Shown: piece after piece, positions 1 to 11,786 of the stretch
Layout of the letters: each line of letters starts with the position of its first letter
How positions within the stretch are numbered: position 1 is the stretch's first letter
Source: Anastatus disparis
Taxonomy: Eukaryota; Arthropoda; Insecta; Hymenoptera; Eupelmidae
DNA length: 64,000 nucleotides
Assembly (NCBI GenBank): GCA_017163975.1
Contig: JAFFSR010000347.1
Location: forward strand, 4,307,001-4,371,000
Direction: 5' to 3'
Position numbers and translations under genes: made by a program
The notes under the pieces: model-generated
The model's database searches: none
The model's input: the letters and a program-made list of their open reading frames with translations, nothing else
Told to the model about the DNA's origin: nothing

Positions 1-181
1 TAAATTTTGAAGTTTTCTATTGGTTCTTATATGTATTACATAGTAATTGAAACTACTCATTGTTCGCCACTTCAGAAATTGCTTTTTAAGGGCTGATTTT
101 TTCCATTTCTCATAAAATTTGAAATAAAGTTTTGATCATGTAAGTCAGAGCCATCAATAAGGAGTTATGACAGTTTAAAAT
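1..181. mobile_element. Palindromic MITE family A, interrupted copy, left arm (cut by window start)
   Basis: This stretch is the inverted complement of 3400-3600 and also matches the arms of the complete family A copy at 29517-30431. It carries the shared block with gagccatcaataaggagtt. The window begins inside the left arm, so the outer end (expected to read ACATTTCACACC) is not present. The mariner-type element at 182-3323 is inserted at the middle of the palindrome. The element is non-coding. Seen directly: inverted match to the right arm. Inferred: one MITE split by a later insertion. Confidence 0.75.
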
Positions 182-680
182 ATACAGAGTGTCCAAAAAG
201 TTCCGGAACACCTTAATAATTTTCTAGGTGAACCGATTTTGGACAAGGTCAAGGTCAATCTAGAGGTAACTTTTGTCAAGGAATTTAATAGTGACCTTGG
301 ATTTGACCTTGGGTTTGATTTTCAGGGTTATTTCAAGGTCAACTTTGTTTTTTTAAATGGGAACCCCTATTTTTGACAACGGAAATCGAAAAAGCAGAAA
401 ATTTTACGTCCAAACATGTACTCAAGTCATGGGTCAAGGATGACCTTGATGGTCACACAAGGTCATTTAACCTCGAACAAGGTCTGAAAACCTCTTGGCA
501 TAGGAAATTCTCAATTTTTTTACCACAGAAGCTTGTATTACCTTTATCAAGGTGCATGCAGCGGTGACGCTCTGGACGACCTTGACACTGCCCTTCAAGG
601 ACATTTTACTTTGAATTTTCTTATTTACTTTTAGCATTACCCAGGAACAACGACGTGGACGTAGTAAAATCTGTTACCTT

Positions 681-1040
681 TGGGGTGCCTGATTAACGTG
701 AGTCCCCTTGCCTCTCACGTTGGGGTGCTTGATTAACGTGAGTCCCCTTGCCTCTCACGTTGGGGTGCTTGATTAACGTGAGTCCCCTTGCCTCTCACGT
801 TGGGGTGCTTGATTAACGTGAGTCCCCTTGCCTCTCACGTTGGGGTGCTTGATTAACGTGAGTCCCCTTGCCTCTCACGTTGGGGTGCTTGATTAACGTG
901 AGTCCCCTTGCCTCTCACGTTGGGGTGCTTGATTAACGTGAGTCCCCTTGCCTCTCACGTTGGGGTGCTTGATTAACGTGAGTCCCCTTGCCTCTCACGT
1001 TGGAGTGCTTGATTAACGTGAGTCCCCTTGACTCTCACAT
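681..1040. repeat. Nine tandem copies of a 40-bp unit
   Basis: The unit begins tggggtgcttgattaacgtg, continues agtccccttgcctctcacgt and repeats exactly every 40 bases, nine times. The first copy has gcct in place of gctt. The last has tggagtgctt and ends actctcacat, so edge copies differ and inner copies are identical. The opposite inverted end of the element (about 2787-2826) has only one copy. The unit is therefore the innermost piece of the terminal repeat, amplified on one side only. It is not a CRISPR: there are no spacers. Confidence 0.95.
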
Positions 1041-2146
1041 TTGTTCATAAGCATTATGGACTGCAATTTTTCGCATCAACTGCTCAAATTGACCTCCATT
1101 TACTTCTTGGCAGTAAGCTAACCGGTGGTAAAAAGCATCAACTGCGTTTTGGATCATTTCCGTAGGAATAAGCGCTGATTCATTAATAATTCTTTGCCGT
1201 AATTCGTTTAAATTTTCAGGTTTTGTTTTGTATACCCTATCTTTTAAGTAACCCCAATAAAAATAATCAAGAGGTGTTGAGTCAGGTGATCTAGCTGGCC
1301 ATTCTATAGTACCTCTCCGCCCTATCCATTGATTGAAAAAAACTTCATCTAGGAAATCACGAACGTGTCGTGCATAGTGGGGTCCCGCACCATCCTGTTG
1401 AAACCATGTATTCTCAAAGTTGGCCCCAGCTATTTCACTTATTGCAGGAACTATTTGGTTCAGTAACATATCTTCATAGTTTTGTGCATTTAAGTTACCA
1501 TTAATAAAAAAGGTCCTATGATTCTGTTGTTGAGAATTCCAGTCCAAACATCTAATTTTTCTGGATATTATGATTTGTCTTCTCTAGTCCAATGAGGATT
1601 ATTATTCGATCAATATCTGCAGTTATGCCTATTTAAGGTTCCATCAAGTTGAAAAGTCGCTTCGTCTGAGAATGCTATATTGTATGAAAATTCAGGATTT
1701 TTAATTATGCGTTCCATCATATCTCCACAAAATTCAACACGACGATCGAAATCGTCTTCATTCAACTTATGAACCAGATTAACTTTAAATGGATGGAATT
1801 TGGCTCTTTTTAATATGTTATGTACTGACGATTTGCTAGCGTCATGTTGTTGACTAACCCTACGAATAGAATTATGTGGGTCCTCAATGATTGATAGCAT
1901 AACGTTTAATGAAGTCTCTTCATTTGATGCTGAAATTGTTCTACCTGGTCTAGGTAGATCATTGATAGTACCGTGATCATTAAATCTTGTAATGGTTCTT
2001 AACACCGTTGACAATGATATTGGAGTTCTAGCAAGTCTAAAAGTTGCATTGAAAAGACTCATTACTCCCCTAACAGATCGTACCATTTCGCCCCAACCTC
2101 TCATCATGAGAAGTGATATTCGTTCTCTTTCAGTAAGTCGATTCAT
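1035..2146 (-). pseudogene. Mariner-type DDD transposase, frameshifted
   Basis: Two minus-strand pieces form one transposase. The N-terminal piece (2146 down to 1610) has helix-turn-helix-like segments (NRLTERERISLL, then SASNEETSLNVM and SKSSVHNILKRA) and the first catalytic Asp in FSDEATFQLDG. The C-terminal piece (1547 down to 1035) has the second Asp in FQQDGAGPHYARHVRDF and the third in RSPDSTPLDYFYWG, with 36 residues between them. This is the IS630-Tc1-mariner catalytic layout. The two pieces lie in different frames, with the break around 1548-1610, so this copy cannot make an intact enzyme. The start is the ATG at 2146. Motif layout resembles the DUF4817-type transposases common in ants; that family name is from memory and unchecked. 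Confidence 0.8.
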
Positions 2147-2546
2147 TTTGACTAATCTAACAAATTAAACCTTACCCAAACACCGATCACAGTGATCAAG
2201 ATTTCAAAAATCAATTTTAATACGATCAAGTGTAAAAACTATCCGATTCTGTTATCACAGTGAAGAGCGCAAACTTAGAACGGAGAAAAATGTTTTAAAA
2301 AAAATTAAAATAGTAATTTATTTTGAAGCTCTACTGCTTATTTACTTATTAATGGCACTTTAAATTAATAGAAATATTTTGTATGTAAAATAAACTCTAA
2401 ATTCAATACTTGTTTAAGTTCCAGTTCAAAATCACATTCATAATTATAAAGCTTCAATTTATCAATTTTAATTAAATTTTTAAAGAAAAGAATAAATTTT
2501 ATTTACTTTTTTATTTATTTTTTATGAATTCAAGATTTGCATGTTG

Positions 2547-2625
2547 CGCATCAACCATATTTACCATCGGTTAGCTCACTGCCAAGAAGTAAATGGTGTT
2601 CAATTGGTGCATTTTACCTAAAGAA
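2547..2625 (+). pseudogene. Inverted fragment of the same transposase 3' end
   Basis: The bases ttagctcactgccaagaagt plus aaatgg match, in opposite orientation, the transposase C-terminal coding region near 1090-1130. In translation YHRLAHCQEVNG here corresponds to YHRLAYCQEVNG in the minus-strand gene. The fragment is too short to act. It shows that the right end of the element came from a second transposase copy lying in the opposite direction. Confidence 0.7.
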
Positions 2626-3324
2626 CCGGGAATTCAGGGAGAACATCAGCTTTATTGTTAGAAAATTGGTAAAAGGTGTACATGTTATAGGTTTCAATCA
2701 TCTGTTGCTCCAGTATGTATACTCGGTTTCTGGCCCTCTACAGGTTAAATTACAGATAATCTGGTTATCAATATTAATTGTCAAATGTGAGAGGCAAAGG
2801 GACTCACGTTAATCAGGCACCCCAAAGGGAACAGATTTTACTACGTCCACGTCGTTGTTCCTGGGTAATGCTAAAAGTAAATAAGAAAATTCAAAGTAAA
2901 ATGTCCTTGAAGGGCAGTGTCAAGGTCGTCCAGAGCGTCACCGCTGCATGCACCTTGATAAAGGTAATACAAGCTTCTGTGGTAAAAAAATTGAGAATTC
3001 CCTATGCCAAGAGGTTTCCAGACCTTGTTCGAGGTTAAATGACCTTGTGTGACCATCAAGGTCATCCTTGACCCATGACTTAAGTACATGTTTGGACGTA
3101 AAATTTTCTGCTTTTTCGATTTCCGTTGTCAAAAATAGGGGTTCCCATTTGAAAAAACAAAGTTGACCTTGAAATAACCCTGAAAATCAAACCCAAGGTC
3201 AAATCCAAGGTCACTATTAAATTCCTTGACAAAAGTTACCTCTAGATTGACCTTGACCTTGTCCAAAATCGGTTCACCTAGAAAATTATTAAGGTGTTCC
3301 GGGACTTTTTGGACACCCTGTATA

Positions 3325-3875
3325 TTTTCATGTATGAGTTATTTTCAATATGAAAATTAATCATACATAAAAATATACATTTATATTCAATATGAAAAAT
3401 AAATCACACATTGAAATATATATTTTAAACTGTCATAACTTCTTATTGATGGCTCTGACTTACACGATCAAAAATTTATTTCGAAGTTCATGTTGAATGG
3501 AAGAAGATAAGCCCTCGAAAAGCAATTTCTGAAGTGGCGAACAATAAGTAATTTCAATTACTATGTAATACACATAATAACCAATGGAAAACTTTATAAT
3601 TTAGGTCTGTAAAAAATCATGTTAACTCTCCTCTTCATTTACAATAAGAAGTACTCTTATGAATTTCCCTCTAAAACATCAGGATTTTCAGAAAAAAAAA
3701 TAATAAAGTTAGAACTTTTCCAAAAATTTTAAAAAATTTCAAATTTCAAGGATTTGTAGCTCTTGATACTTTAAATCTAGATCCTTGAAAATTTTCTTAC
3801 ATATTTTGGGTAACAAACAGAATATATTCTCAGAGTTTTAGCGATTTTTTGCTGTTCCAGTTGGTGTGAAATGTC
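3325..3875. mobile_element. Palindromic MITE family A, interrupted copy, right arm
   Basis: This is the right arm of the element whose left arm opens the window. It ends with ccagttggtgtgaaatgtc, the same terminus as the complete copy at 29517-30431 and the half copy at 39946-40165. Short internal duplications (tcaatatgaaaa repeated) lie beside the mariner insertion point. It is non-coding. Confidence 0.8.
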
Positions 3876-4780
3876 GCATATATATATTTAATTATAATCA
3901 TATATATTTAAATTACACACACATATATATCTCTCTATATTATATAGTTGTAAGGAAATTTTCTACGACCAAGGTCCTCCCCTTCTCTTCTTTTCCTCAT
4001 CCTCTTACCTAATTTTGATCCTCTTTTTTTCCCCTTATTTTTTAAGTTATTTTACGTTATTTGTTCCTCTTCCTTTTGTTTTCCTTGTCCCTTCCCCCCC
4101 TCTTCTTTTTCTCTTCTTTTGAGTTTCCTCATGCCTTCATTTTCTCTTCCTTTTCTCTTCCTCAAAAAATCCATCACTTTTTTCCGTTATTTTTACGTTA
4201 TTCTATGTCATTTTTGCTCCTCCTCAGGTAAATCCTCAAATTTGACCTTTTTTTTGTGTTATTTTACGTTATTTTACGTTTTTGTTCCTCTTCCTTAGCT
4301 GCTCCTTAGCTCATCCTCTTTGATCCTCAATTTCATTCAAATCCCATCATTTAAAAAGCTTCTTGCAAATTTTTATTGTTTGCACCTACTACTTTTACTT
4401 TAAATATATAGAACAAACATATTAAATTAATAATTTTTATGATAAATTCTATAAAAATTTTATACAATTATTGTTTTAAAGAATAAATGACATCAAACAT
4501 GGTAAAATGGAAATTTCGCAAGTCTTCTGTGCATAAACGCGTTAACTTCCACTACTAAGTAAAACTGTAAAACATATTAATTCATTGAAATTATTTTAAA
4601 TTCAAAATGTTCTATTATTTTTAATAAAACATTTATTTCCATATTTCAATTTTCTTATTAGTTTCATTATTATACTGCGAATTAATTTTTCTCTTAATAT
4701 TATAATTTTTATATTTTAAATTAGATAAATGTTTTTTAATATTTTCATTATTACTTTGAATTATTTCATGATGGATATTT
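3876..4780. other. Low-complexity DNA without genes
   Basis: A short TA/CA microsatellite (3876-3950) is followed by a pyrimidine-rich tract (about 3960-4330) of repeated tcctc, ccttttc and ttattttacgtta blocks, then plain AT-rich sequence. No coding or structured RNA signal is seen. Confidence 0.6.
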
Positions 4781-5317
4781 AATGAATCAAGTGTACCACT
4801 TGTAACGAGGATAACAAATTACTCGTATACTATGATATAGTGTACGCATATATCCATCTTCGTTGTGAGTCGCACAGAAGAGCGATTCAATCTGTGCTAC
4901 GTATGCAATGTAACGCGACATTAGTTGTGAGCGAGAGAATAAAAAATATGCGCGCGCATTACGTACGCGTGATAGCACAACGTAGATTTTTATGCTTGAT
5001 GTGCGAGTATAAGAGTGAGACGGAGAAATTCTGTGCTAGTGGCTTGGATGGAAGGAGAGCGCGCGCAAGGCATGACGGGTAGGTAAAAGCAAGAGAGGAA
5101 AGTAAACGCGTCGCTTTATCTGGGTTAGACTGCTCTCTCTCTCTTTTTTAGTTTTCTATTCCTGCTTTTCTGCTACCATTACTGTTACTGCTGTTTGTTT
5201 GCGGAAATCGCATAATCGCGCTGGTGATTGAATAAAAGATAAAAAAAAGAAAGAAAAAGAGGGAGAAAGAAATAGAAGGTGGCGGTAGTACTCTTTTATT
5301 TGGTTTCCTTAGCAGAC
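4781..5317. other. GC-richer patch of unknown nature
   Basis: Base composition rises sharply, with runs such as gcgcgcgcattacgtacgcg and a CT microsatellite near 5130-5150. Short open frames exist on both strands but none shows a recognisable domain. The patch abuts the Helitron helicase fragment. It could be part of an unrecognised LTR or a promoter-like region; the sequence does not decide. Confidence 0.3.
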
Positions 5318-6122
5318 AAATTTTGCACGAGGATATTATCATGGCGGTGCCAATTAACAAAAAATATTCGATCTAAAAATAAAAAATTTGCTTCATTTCT
5401 ATTAGAAATTGGTGATGGTAAAATAAACCCTTTCATAATTCCAAACAAATTACAAACTAACGATATTTGTTCTAAAATTTATTCTAATATTAATAAAAAT
5501 TGTTGCGAAGAAAAAATTATATTAGCTCCTCATAATGAGGATAATGTAACTTAAAACTGAAACATATTATAGTATTGATTACGCTACGCATAAAGGTGTT
5601 AATCAAACTGATAATAACATTTATTTGAATTACCAAATAGAATTTTTAAATAAAATTAAAGAAGGTTTATCACCTCATAAATTAACTTTAAAAGTTAATG
5701 CTATAGTAATGTTGTTAAGAAATTTGAGTATATCGGAAGGATTATATAATAGTACACGATTGAAAATTATAAATTTATATAAACATAATATTGAAGCTGA
5801 AATAATAACAGGCGATAAAAGTGAAAATAAAGTTTTTATTCCAAAAATTACTTTAAATACAGGAAATAATTCTTCATTACCATTTATTCTTTACAGAAAA
5901 CAACTTCCAATTATATTAGCATTTGCAATAACTATAAATAAATCACAAGGTCAAAGTTTTGATGATGTAGGCTTATTTATAAGAAAACTATTGTTTTCAT
6001 ATGGTCAATTATACGTTGCTTTGTCAAGATGTAAAACTTTTCATAATATTTATATTCAAAATAATTTAGATGATACATCAAAAATAGATAACATTGTTTG
6101 GACGGAAATTTTCAATAAATAA
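5318..6122 (+). pseudogene. Helitron helicase (PIF1-like), C-terminal remnant
   Basis: The readable protein starts near CQLTKNIRSKNKKFASFLL and LEIGDGK, typical of the middle of the PIF1-like helicase of Helitron Rep-Hel proteins. A frame change near 5550 is followed by TYYSIDYA, then PHKLTLKVNAIVMLLRN and the C-terminal helicase motifs INKSQGQSFDDVGLF and YGQLYVALSR. It ends at a TAA at 6120-6122. The Rep (HUH) domain and the Walker A and B region of the helicase are absent, so this is only the last third. The known role of the full protein is unwinding during rolling-circle transposition; this copy is dead. Confidence 0.8.
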
Positions 6123-6787
6123 TTTATTTAAATTTTTACCATTTTTATTAATTGATTTCATTTAATTTTAACGATTAATTGATTTTTAAATTTCATTTTG
6201 TTGTGTAAATTTAATTTACTTAAAAGGTATTTTATTTTTATTTTACTAAAATGAAAGATTTTTTTCTTTTGTAAAACTTGTTTTAAATTAAATTGAAAGA
6301 CAAAACAGTTTCTGCATAGCTGTCAGAAAGTAGTTAGTCGAAAAGATCGGAGTGGTAGCTGTTTCGTGAGCCGCGCGACTCATAATGCGATTTTTGTCGA
6401 CAAAAGCTAACAAATTTCTCACTGTGAAGATAAGTGCGTACGTAGGGCAAGCAATCAGCAAAAGCCACTTCAGTGTCGGGTAGGCAGCTAAGTAAAGAGT
6501 AAGTAGACTCTTTCTCTCTCTCTCTCTTTCACATTAGAAAATTGAAATCAATGAAAATGTCGAATAAAGGAAAGGTGGACCCCTAAAAAGTAATTAATGT
6601 AAATTATTAAATGTGTTATGCTTATTATATTTCATTTATTTTAAATATAATGAAAACAAAATAAAATTAAACTTAAATAAAATTATAAATCCCCATAATA
6701 TAAAATATAATTAAAATGTTTCTAAAGTTTTTTATAAAATTATTATTTAATGAAAATTAATATTTAAACTTAATATTAATAGGAAAA
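6123..6787. other. AT-rich spacer with a GC-richer island and CT microsatellite
   Basis: Most of the stretch is AT-rich. An island at about 6300-6545 contains gtgagccgcgcgactcataa and ends in a (CT)n tract at 6510-6530. It resembles the patch at 4781-5317 in composition, not clearly in sequence. No gene is seen. Confidence 0.4.
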
Positions 6788-7138
6788 ATGGATGTATTTC
6801 AATGCCGGTTTTGCAAAAATTCTTATTCTAAATCTGAATTTTTAAAAATACATATAAATAGAGTTCATATTAAAACTATAAGTTGTAGAACATGTGGCTT
6901 ATTTATTAAAATTAAAAATATTAGAAGACATGAAAGAACTCACGAACAAAAAAAGGAATTATGTTTTTATTGTAAAAAAAATTTTAGTACGAAATCTAAT
7001 TTAATAAGACATATATTAGCTAAGCATAAGAAACAAAAATTTACATGCTTTATTTGTAATAAAGAATTTTCAAGAAATGATCATTTAGAAAGGCATATAA
7101 AAAATCTCGTAAATAAAATTTTACTTGAAAATTCATAA
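6788..7138 (+). CDS. Small C2H2 zinc-finger protein, 116 aa
   Basis: This intact ORF encodes four consecutive zinc fingers: CRFCKNSYSKSEFLKIHINR with VH, CRTCGLFIKIKNIRRHERTH, CFYCKKNFSTKSNLIRHILA with KH, and CFICNKEFSRNDHLERHIKN. The fourth finger lacks a properly spaced last histidine. Such arrays usually bind DNA or RNA; the target is unknown. The codons are extremely AT-rich, like the flanking DNA and the nearby Helitron fragments. The bases just upstream (aatattaatag then gaaaaATG) could be a splice acceptor, so this may be one exon. It lies between a Helitron helicase remnant and the insertion site of Gypsy-1, so it may be Helitron cargo; that is inference. Confidence 0.6.
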   Translation: MDVFQCRFCKNSYSKSEFLKIHINRVHIKTISCRTCGLFIKIKNIRRHERTHEQKKELCFYCKKNFSTKSNLIRHILAKHKKQKFTCFICNKEFSRNDHLERHIKNLVNKILLENS

Positions 7139-7302
7139 TTATAAAATTATTTTTTATAACAATAAAATATTTATTTGCAGTAAAAAAAAATTTGTTTATA
7201 AATTAAAAATTATGATCAGTTTATATAATATAAAAACATTAAAAAAGGTATCATATTTTTTATAATATAAATTTATATTACAAAATTTTTTTTATTATAT
7301 TT

Positions 7303-8377
7303 TGTAACGGTATTTTACCGTGTTTGAATCTTGCGCGCTTAGGTATTAAAATAGGATAGACGCTCGATCATATATCTCGTCTAAGACGAGTAAAGAAGTG
7401 CGTATCTGGACGACCGGCACGCAAAAGAGAAGCTCGTCAGCCGCGAGACGCTTCAGAGAGTTTCCGACTACCGTTACATGAGCACGAAACCTAAGCCGCG
7501 CTGTGCTTATTAGAGAATTTCGCCACGTGGTCATATAATACGGTAGACTAAGTTCGCATTTGATAGAGCGAGACATTGTCTTAGTTGAAAGTCGTGAGTT
7601 TATACCGACTTGCGTATTATATTATATTTGCTAGTTGTAACTCTCAGAAATTCTTTCTGTAGAGTTTTGCTCGACCGCTTTTCGCGCGTCTTAGCGGTCA
7701 GTGTCTCTTCCTCGAGAGATACTTATTCGGGCAAATTGTATCATCGGTTATATAACCGATCAGCGTCATAAGCGAGTTCGATTTAGTTCGCGACGCGCCC
7801 TCCCTTTGCTCACTCTCTCTGTAGACGCGTACATTATATTTCATATATTATTCAATTTCATTCTCATTTAGTTCATACTTTATCTTTATTATATTTATAT
7901 TTTTTTTATAATAAATTAATTTTGTTTTCTATTAAAACGTACTCTCAATTGATTCATATTGCCTGATTATATTTAAAATAAAATATATATTTCCCTTTGC
8001 TTACTCTGACGCCTCCGCGGTCCTTGTGAGCAGTCATAGATTGATTAGTTACGTAATATCATATAGTTTAATATAACGTATTTTGGAACCTGCCTCACGA
8101 AGGAAAACTGCGCTACCGGCCACGCGTCTCTCGATCAGGTAAGAGAGAAAGAGAGACGCAGTGAGTGCAGCAAGCGACAACTATATCACATGAGATTTTG
8201 TCGTTTATCAATAGGTTTGATTAGCTAGCACAATCGGAGTTCGCTGTGTAATATTTAGTAAAATTTCTTATAGTTTTAGCGACCTTGCATAAAATTAAAT
8301 TTAAAGACTTAGCTAAAATTTATATTAAATTAACAGCTAATTCTTTTTTTTTTGTAAAGGGCGAAATAACCGTTACA
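7303..8377 (+). repeat. Gypsy-1 5' LTR (1075 bp)
   Basis: It starts tgtaacggtattttaccgtg and ends aaataaccgttaca. It aligns with 13107-14423 over its whole length except for two blocks: it lacks the 264 bp at 13485-13748 of the 3' LTR and has about 22 extra bases (around 7444-7466, containing agacgcttcagagag). Substitutions are otherwise few. Confidence 0.85.
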
Positions 8378-9809
8378 AAATAGCGCCCAACGAATAGATG
8401 CGTCAACGGGATCAGGCTTTTGCGCGTTGTCTAATAAATCGAAATTTGCAAATGGCAGCGAGCGTGTAGCTAGCGTCGACGCAAACAGACTTCACGCTGT
8501 TCATAAAGAGAATTTATATTAGAGATGGCGTTTTGCTATAGTTAAAGTTTGATATTTAAGTTAACACGTGTCAAGAAATTTTTTTTCTTTTAGAAATCAG
8601 ATTATTCTTAGTCAAAGGTAAATAAATTTAAAATTGACGTTAATTTGTTTTACGTTTCAAAAAATAAAATTAATATTAAATTGCTTTTTTTCGGAAAATA
8701 AAATAGTAGGAAATTTCTCGAAAAATTGCTAGGTATCTATTAAAATTTTTTTTGTCGGATAGCTGTAACAAATTTGTGTCCCCACGTGTCCCAGCGAAAA
8801 ATTCTATTTCTTTGCTTAACGCGCAGACATTCTCGCGCTTTAATAGCATAGTGATAGAGATAAAAGATATAGCTCTGTATGCCTTATAGTTCGCTTTATG
8901 TGAAAAAGCGAACAGGCAGTTGAGATTTTCTAAGGATTAGAATAGTCCGTCGTTGTGTATAGTCCTCTTACCGATCAGGTCGTTAATAATAACTTATAAA
9001 TTTTTATGGTGAGAGAGAGATATTAATTTCGACTAACGAGAAAGTTGAAATTAAATTAATTGAAAAATAACCCTTCAATATAAGATAATTTAGTATTATT
9101 AACATTTAAATTTTTTTTTGTATTTTGATATAATATTTAATTGAATAAAAATTAAAATTTTTTATACATATTAAAGGGCCACAAAATTTTTTTTTCTTGT
9201 ATAATAAGTGAAATTTCAAATTTTTATTTTTACACATAGTGGGAAATTTGGTTTTATATATTCTCTCTCATCGACTGCCAACTCGTAGCGCGGCAATCGA
9301 CTGGCGCTGTGTGTGTTGTAGAGAAAATTTAGAATTTCCTCGAAGACTGAATTAAAATTGATTTCTACACTACACGTTAGATACATATGTATAATAAATG
9401 AATTGTCCCTACACAACTAGGTGTGCATTTTTAACAAAAGTTCAAGAACGCACAGATTTTTGGATTTAGTCATATATATTAATACTTTGTATTGTAAATT
9501 GACTAATATTACAAAATTTTGTTTAGTGATACATTGCATTTTTAATTTAATAAATTAATTATAATTACTAGAAATTTTAGTATAAATCCAAAATTAAAAA
9601 CAATTAATTTTTTAAAATATATACATATTTAGTAAATTTCGACTGCTACGTATGTATATAGTTTTAGTATAACCATATACAAACGATCAGTAATATAATT
9701 TTCTTTATAATAAACGTGCGTGCACACACACAGCGAGCGTTAGTGAAACTGCGTGAGTCTAGTATACATAGAAGATATCTGAAGAAAGAAGATAAGGATA
9801 TTTATCAAA
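8378..9809 (+). other. Gypsy-1 5' leader with primer-binding-like site
   Basis: Just after the LTR comes aaatagcgcccaacg, similar to the tRNA primer sites of retroelements that read (t)ggcgcccaacg. The rest, about 1.4 kb up to the gag ATG, is non-coding and AT-rich. The tRNA used cannot be stated safely from this alone. Confidence 0.5.
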
Positions 9810-11786
9810 ATGGCTACACAACAGATAACGGTCAACAAAAATCACAAAGCTACCACTATAAAAGTCTATAAATGGGCAACATGCTTGTCAGAAGATGACC
9901 TAATAGATTCGCTTCAAACATTAGAATTGAAGCAAGAAGGGTTACCTTTCGAACAGTCACACAGATTAGTGCAATGGCTGTTAGGCAATTATACGGCAGT
10001 GGACTTCGAACAGTCTAACCCTGATGAAAGCAAACTGGCGACGCGACAACGCCGCCTTTCGGTCAGGAAAGAGTTCATCGAAAGAACTACTTTTAAAAAG
10101 ACAGGATCTACGATCTATGATGATAACGTGGATCTAAACGAAGAACATCCACTCACCGTATTGCGTAATGATGAAACGGTAGTGAAAAATTTAAATGCTA
10201 CGTTAAGCAATATTACGCAAAACGAAATGCGTAACAATCAGGTGGTACTTGAGAATCCCAACGTGCAACAAAGAAGTGAAATAGCACTAAATGTCTCTAA
10301 CGTACCAAAAGAACTAATAAGCTACCTTACCGCCATGCACAACCAGATGAAAGAAGTGTCTTCTTGGATGGAAGGAATGTCAACTACGGTGAATTCCTTA
10401 TCACAAAAAGTTGAAGTACTTTCACAACCGAAATCTTTGAGCACACAGCTGTTCGATCAGGCCGTAGGTGGAAAAACACCTAGTCGAGAAAACCACAAAG
10501 CAAATAAAAGTAATGAACAGCACGTGGCTTTTCGTGATACATTTAGTATACATTACAATAACAGTAGTACCCCATTAAATAGCCAAGCGAATAATAATGC
10601 AGGTACAGATCAGCAAAACTACCGAAACCGTAATAGTTTTTCAACTAGTACTGCAGGAGCACGTACAGTCGAGGGGGGAGGGACCCCTCATACTGCAAAC
10701 AGTGCGATGGATAACGCTAATCTGACCAGGCTGAGTGACCGTTCAGCAAATGCAAATAAAAATACAGACGTAGGTCACATAGTGCGCCGCTGGAATATTA
10801 CATTTTCTGGTGAGCGAGGCCAAAGTATAGACCTCTTTTTAACTAAAGTTGAGAAGTGTCGAGCGCTGGCTAAACTTAACGAAAGTGATTTATTATCCTC
10901 GCTCTCCGAACTGTTATCAGACGTATCAGCCACGTGGTATAGAAATAATAGACATTCGTGGAATACGTGGGCTCAATTTTAAAAAGCTGCATTGCGATGG
11001 TATGGGTATAGCAGACGTTTCCAACAAAGATTGTTAGCAGAAGCTAATGCACGTACACAAGGCAAAGATGAGCCGGTACGAGATTATATTATATGCTTAC
11101 AATCTATAATTTTAAAACAAGTTCCGTTACCTGACATTAGTTAACAGCTTGATTTATTGCACCGTAACCTCTTACCAGAAATTCAACGTATGGTCAGAAG
11201 AGATGAAGTTAAGGATATTGAATCTGTATTAGAAAAAGCAGTAGAAGCTGAATTGGTACTCGAGGCTAAAAGAGTCTATAGACCACCTCCTCCGCCCGAA
11301 CAGTCATTGTTACCTGACGTAGCCTATAGGCCAACGAACAAGGTTAAAGATAATGAAGTACAAATATCAGCAATACAGGAGGAACAAGTTGCTGGTGAGC
11401 AGGCTAACATAGTTAAAATATTGATTGCAATGATGACTAAGTTGACTAAACTTACTGAGGCGTTCTAAAAGCAGCAGAGGTTTAGCGAGAATAACGTACA
11501 AGGACCTGCAGCGCTTAAATTGCCTCGAAGAAAGTTTGCTAAGTGTCATCGGAATTTTAAGAAGCGATCTCGAAAATCTGCTCAAGATGACAGTAATTCG
11601 GAACAAAAGAGCCAACAGCAAAAGGATAGTTCTTCAGGAGATACAAATCAGACAAAACCAGGTCAACAAAACCAGAAAGGTTCGAAAAATCCAAAACGTA
11701 ACTGTGAATGTTATCGGTGTGGATTACCTGGATATACTGTCTGGTCCTGCCCATTGTGTACGGGAAAAGGACCAGGGAACGAGTAG
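9810..11786 (+). pseudogene. Gypsy-1 Gag, three premature stops
   Basis: One frame runs from the ATG at 9810 to the TAG at 11784-11786, about 658 codons, interrupted by TAA codons near 10980, 11142 and 11466. The N-terminal half is Asn/Ser/Thr-rich. A retrotransposon gag capsid-like region is recognisable from VRRWNITFSGERGQSIDLFL to SATWYRNNRHSWNTWAQF, followed by helical segments (LLPEIQRMVRRDEVKDIESV). Near the C-terminus is one zinc-knuckle-like motif CYRCGLPGYTVWSC with Tyr in place of the usual His. The known role is to form the particle and bind RNA. The end overlaps pol, which lies in the -1 frame. Confidence 0.8.

Larger units (their letters stand above)
182..3323 (-). mobile_element. 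Tc1/mariner-type element with ~540-bp inverted ends
   Basis: The ends read tatacagagtgtccaaaaag on the left and the inverted form with tacagggtgtcc on the right, each abutting TA. The left 182-720 and right 2787-3323 are near-perfect inverted copies, about 540 bp, far longer than the 25-35 bp usual in mariners. The interior holds a broken transposase on the minus strand (1035-2146), a nine-copy 40-bp array (681-1040) and an inverted fragment of the transposase 3' end (about 2547-2625). I see nothing recognisable in 2160-2530, which is AT-rich. The element sits in the centre of a family A MITE. It looks like a chimera of two inverted copies with a deletion between them (inference). Confidence 0.75.

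Noticed and set aside
681..1040. CRISPR array
   Set aside because: The 40-bp units are directly adjacent without spacers, and the organism is a eukaryote.
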